Source: Flavobacteriales bacterium (GTDB lineage: Bacteria; Bacteroidota; Bacteroidia; Flavobacteriales; Flavobacteriaceae). From it: a stretch of 14,778 nucleotides of DNA. The DNA lies in assembly GCA_026983815.1 (NCBI GenBank), contig JALSTJ010000112.1:1-14778 (forward strand), given 5' to 3'. Positions 14,755 through 14,778 of the stretch are shown here, in pieces (positions within the stretch are counted from its first letter, which is position 1; every line of letters starts with the position of its first letter). The notes below the pieces were generated by a model that ran no database searches, was not told the DNA's origin, and saw only the letters and a program-made list of their open reading frames with translations. Position numbers and translations under genes: made by a program.

Positions 14755-14778
14755 TTGACTTACGAAGCCATTCTAAAA
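14755..14778 (+). CDS. Possible start of a downstream gene, cut by the window edge
   Basis: One base after the NTPase stop, a TTG codon opens a frame to the window end (LTYEAILK as read, MTYEAILK if TTG initiates). This resembles the start of several Bacteroidota proteins, for example DNA polymerase III delta subunits. Only eight codons are visible and no ATG is used, so both the gene and the identity are speculative. Confidence 0.22.

Noticed and set aside
1..14778. Mobile elements, CRISPR arrays, tRNA or rRNA genes
   Set aside because: No transposase or integrase motifs, no regularly spaced repeats and no tRNA arm pattern were seen on either strand. The region reads as stable core chromosome.

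Overview
The window looks like chromosomal DNA of an aerobic Bacteroidota bacterium, probably Flavobacteriia-like. The DNA is very AT-rich. Several upstream regions carry the Bacteroidota -7 promoter consensus TAnnTTTG, and purine-rich Shine-Dalgarno sites are not obvious. The gene content fits: an alternative complex III subunit, a Bacteroidota-type mreBCD-PBP2-rodA cluster, and the tsaE-'alanine dehydrogenase' pair. No mobile element, CRISPR array, rRNA or tRNA was found. Coding density is high, and the longest gene-free stretch is about 160 bases.

Layout. (1) Positions 1-1029 hold the 3' end of actF, a membrane subunit of the quinol:cytochrome c oxidoreductase (alternative complex III). 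It is closed by a perfect 17-bp inverted repeat that can terminate in both directions. (2) Positions 1129-1506 hold a small secreted SPOR-domain protein with its own promoter. (3) Positions 1512-6963, minus strand, form the elongasome operon mreB-mreC-mreD-mrdA(PBP2)-rodA. Its genes overlap or nearly touch, and it ends 5 bp from the convergent SPOR gene. (4) Positions 7124-8380 hold a stand-alone MacB/FtsX-type permease, divergent from mreB. (5) Positions 8485-9843, minus strand, hold a metallo-beta-lactamase-double rhodanese fusion of the persulfide dioxygenase/CstB type. (6) Positions 9915-14106 are a tightly packed plus-strand unit: tsaE, an alanine dehydrogenase-like gene, a SpoIIM-family membrane protein, a polytopic membrane protein and a DUF4129 protein. 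(7) Positions 14199-14753 hold an AAA_28-type P-loop NTPase with its own good promoter. A further gene may begin in the last 24 bases.

How it fits together. The mre operon encodes the lateral cell-wall synthesis machine: the MreB scaffold, MreC/MreD regulators, PBP2 transpeptidase and RodA glycosyltransferase. The neighbouring SPOR protein may bind peptidoglycan and faces this operon tail to tail. The fusion enzyme probably detoxifies persulfide or sulfide. The tsaE unit joins an essential tRNA-modification gene to a metabolic dehydrogenase-like protein and a SpoIIM/DUF4129 membrane module of unknown function.

Most of the window is housekeeping. The parts least explained by known biology are the SpoIIM-membrane-DUF4129 module without adjacent MoxR/DUF58 genes, the alanine dehydrogenase homologue lacking the catalytic histidine, and a Cys/His cluster in PBP2. 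I see no clear-cut new defence or mobile system.
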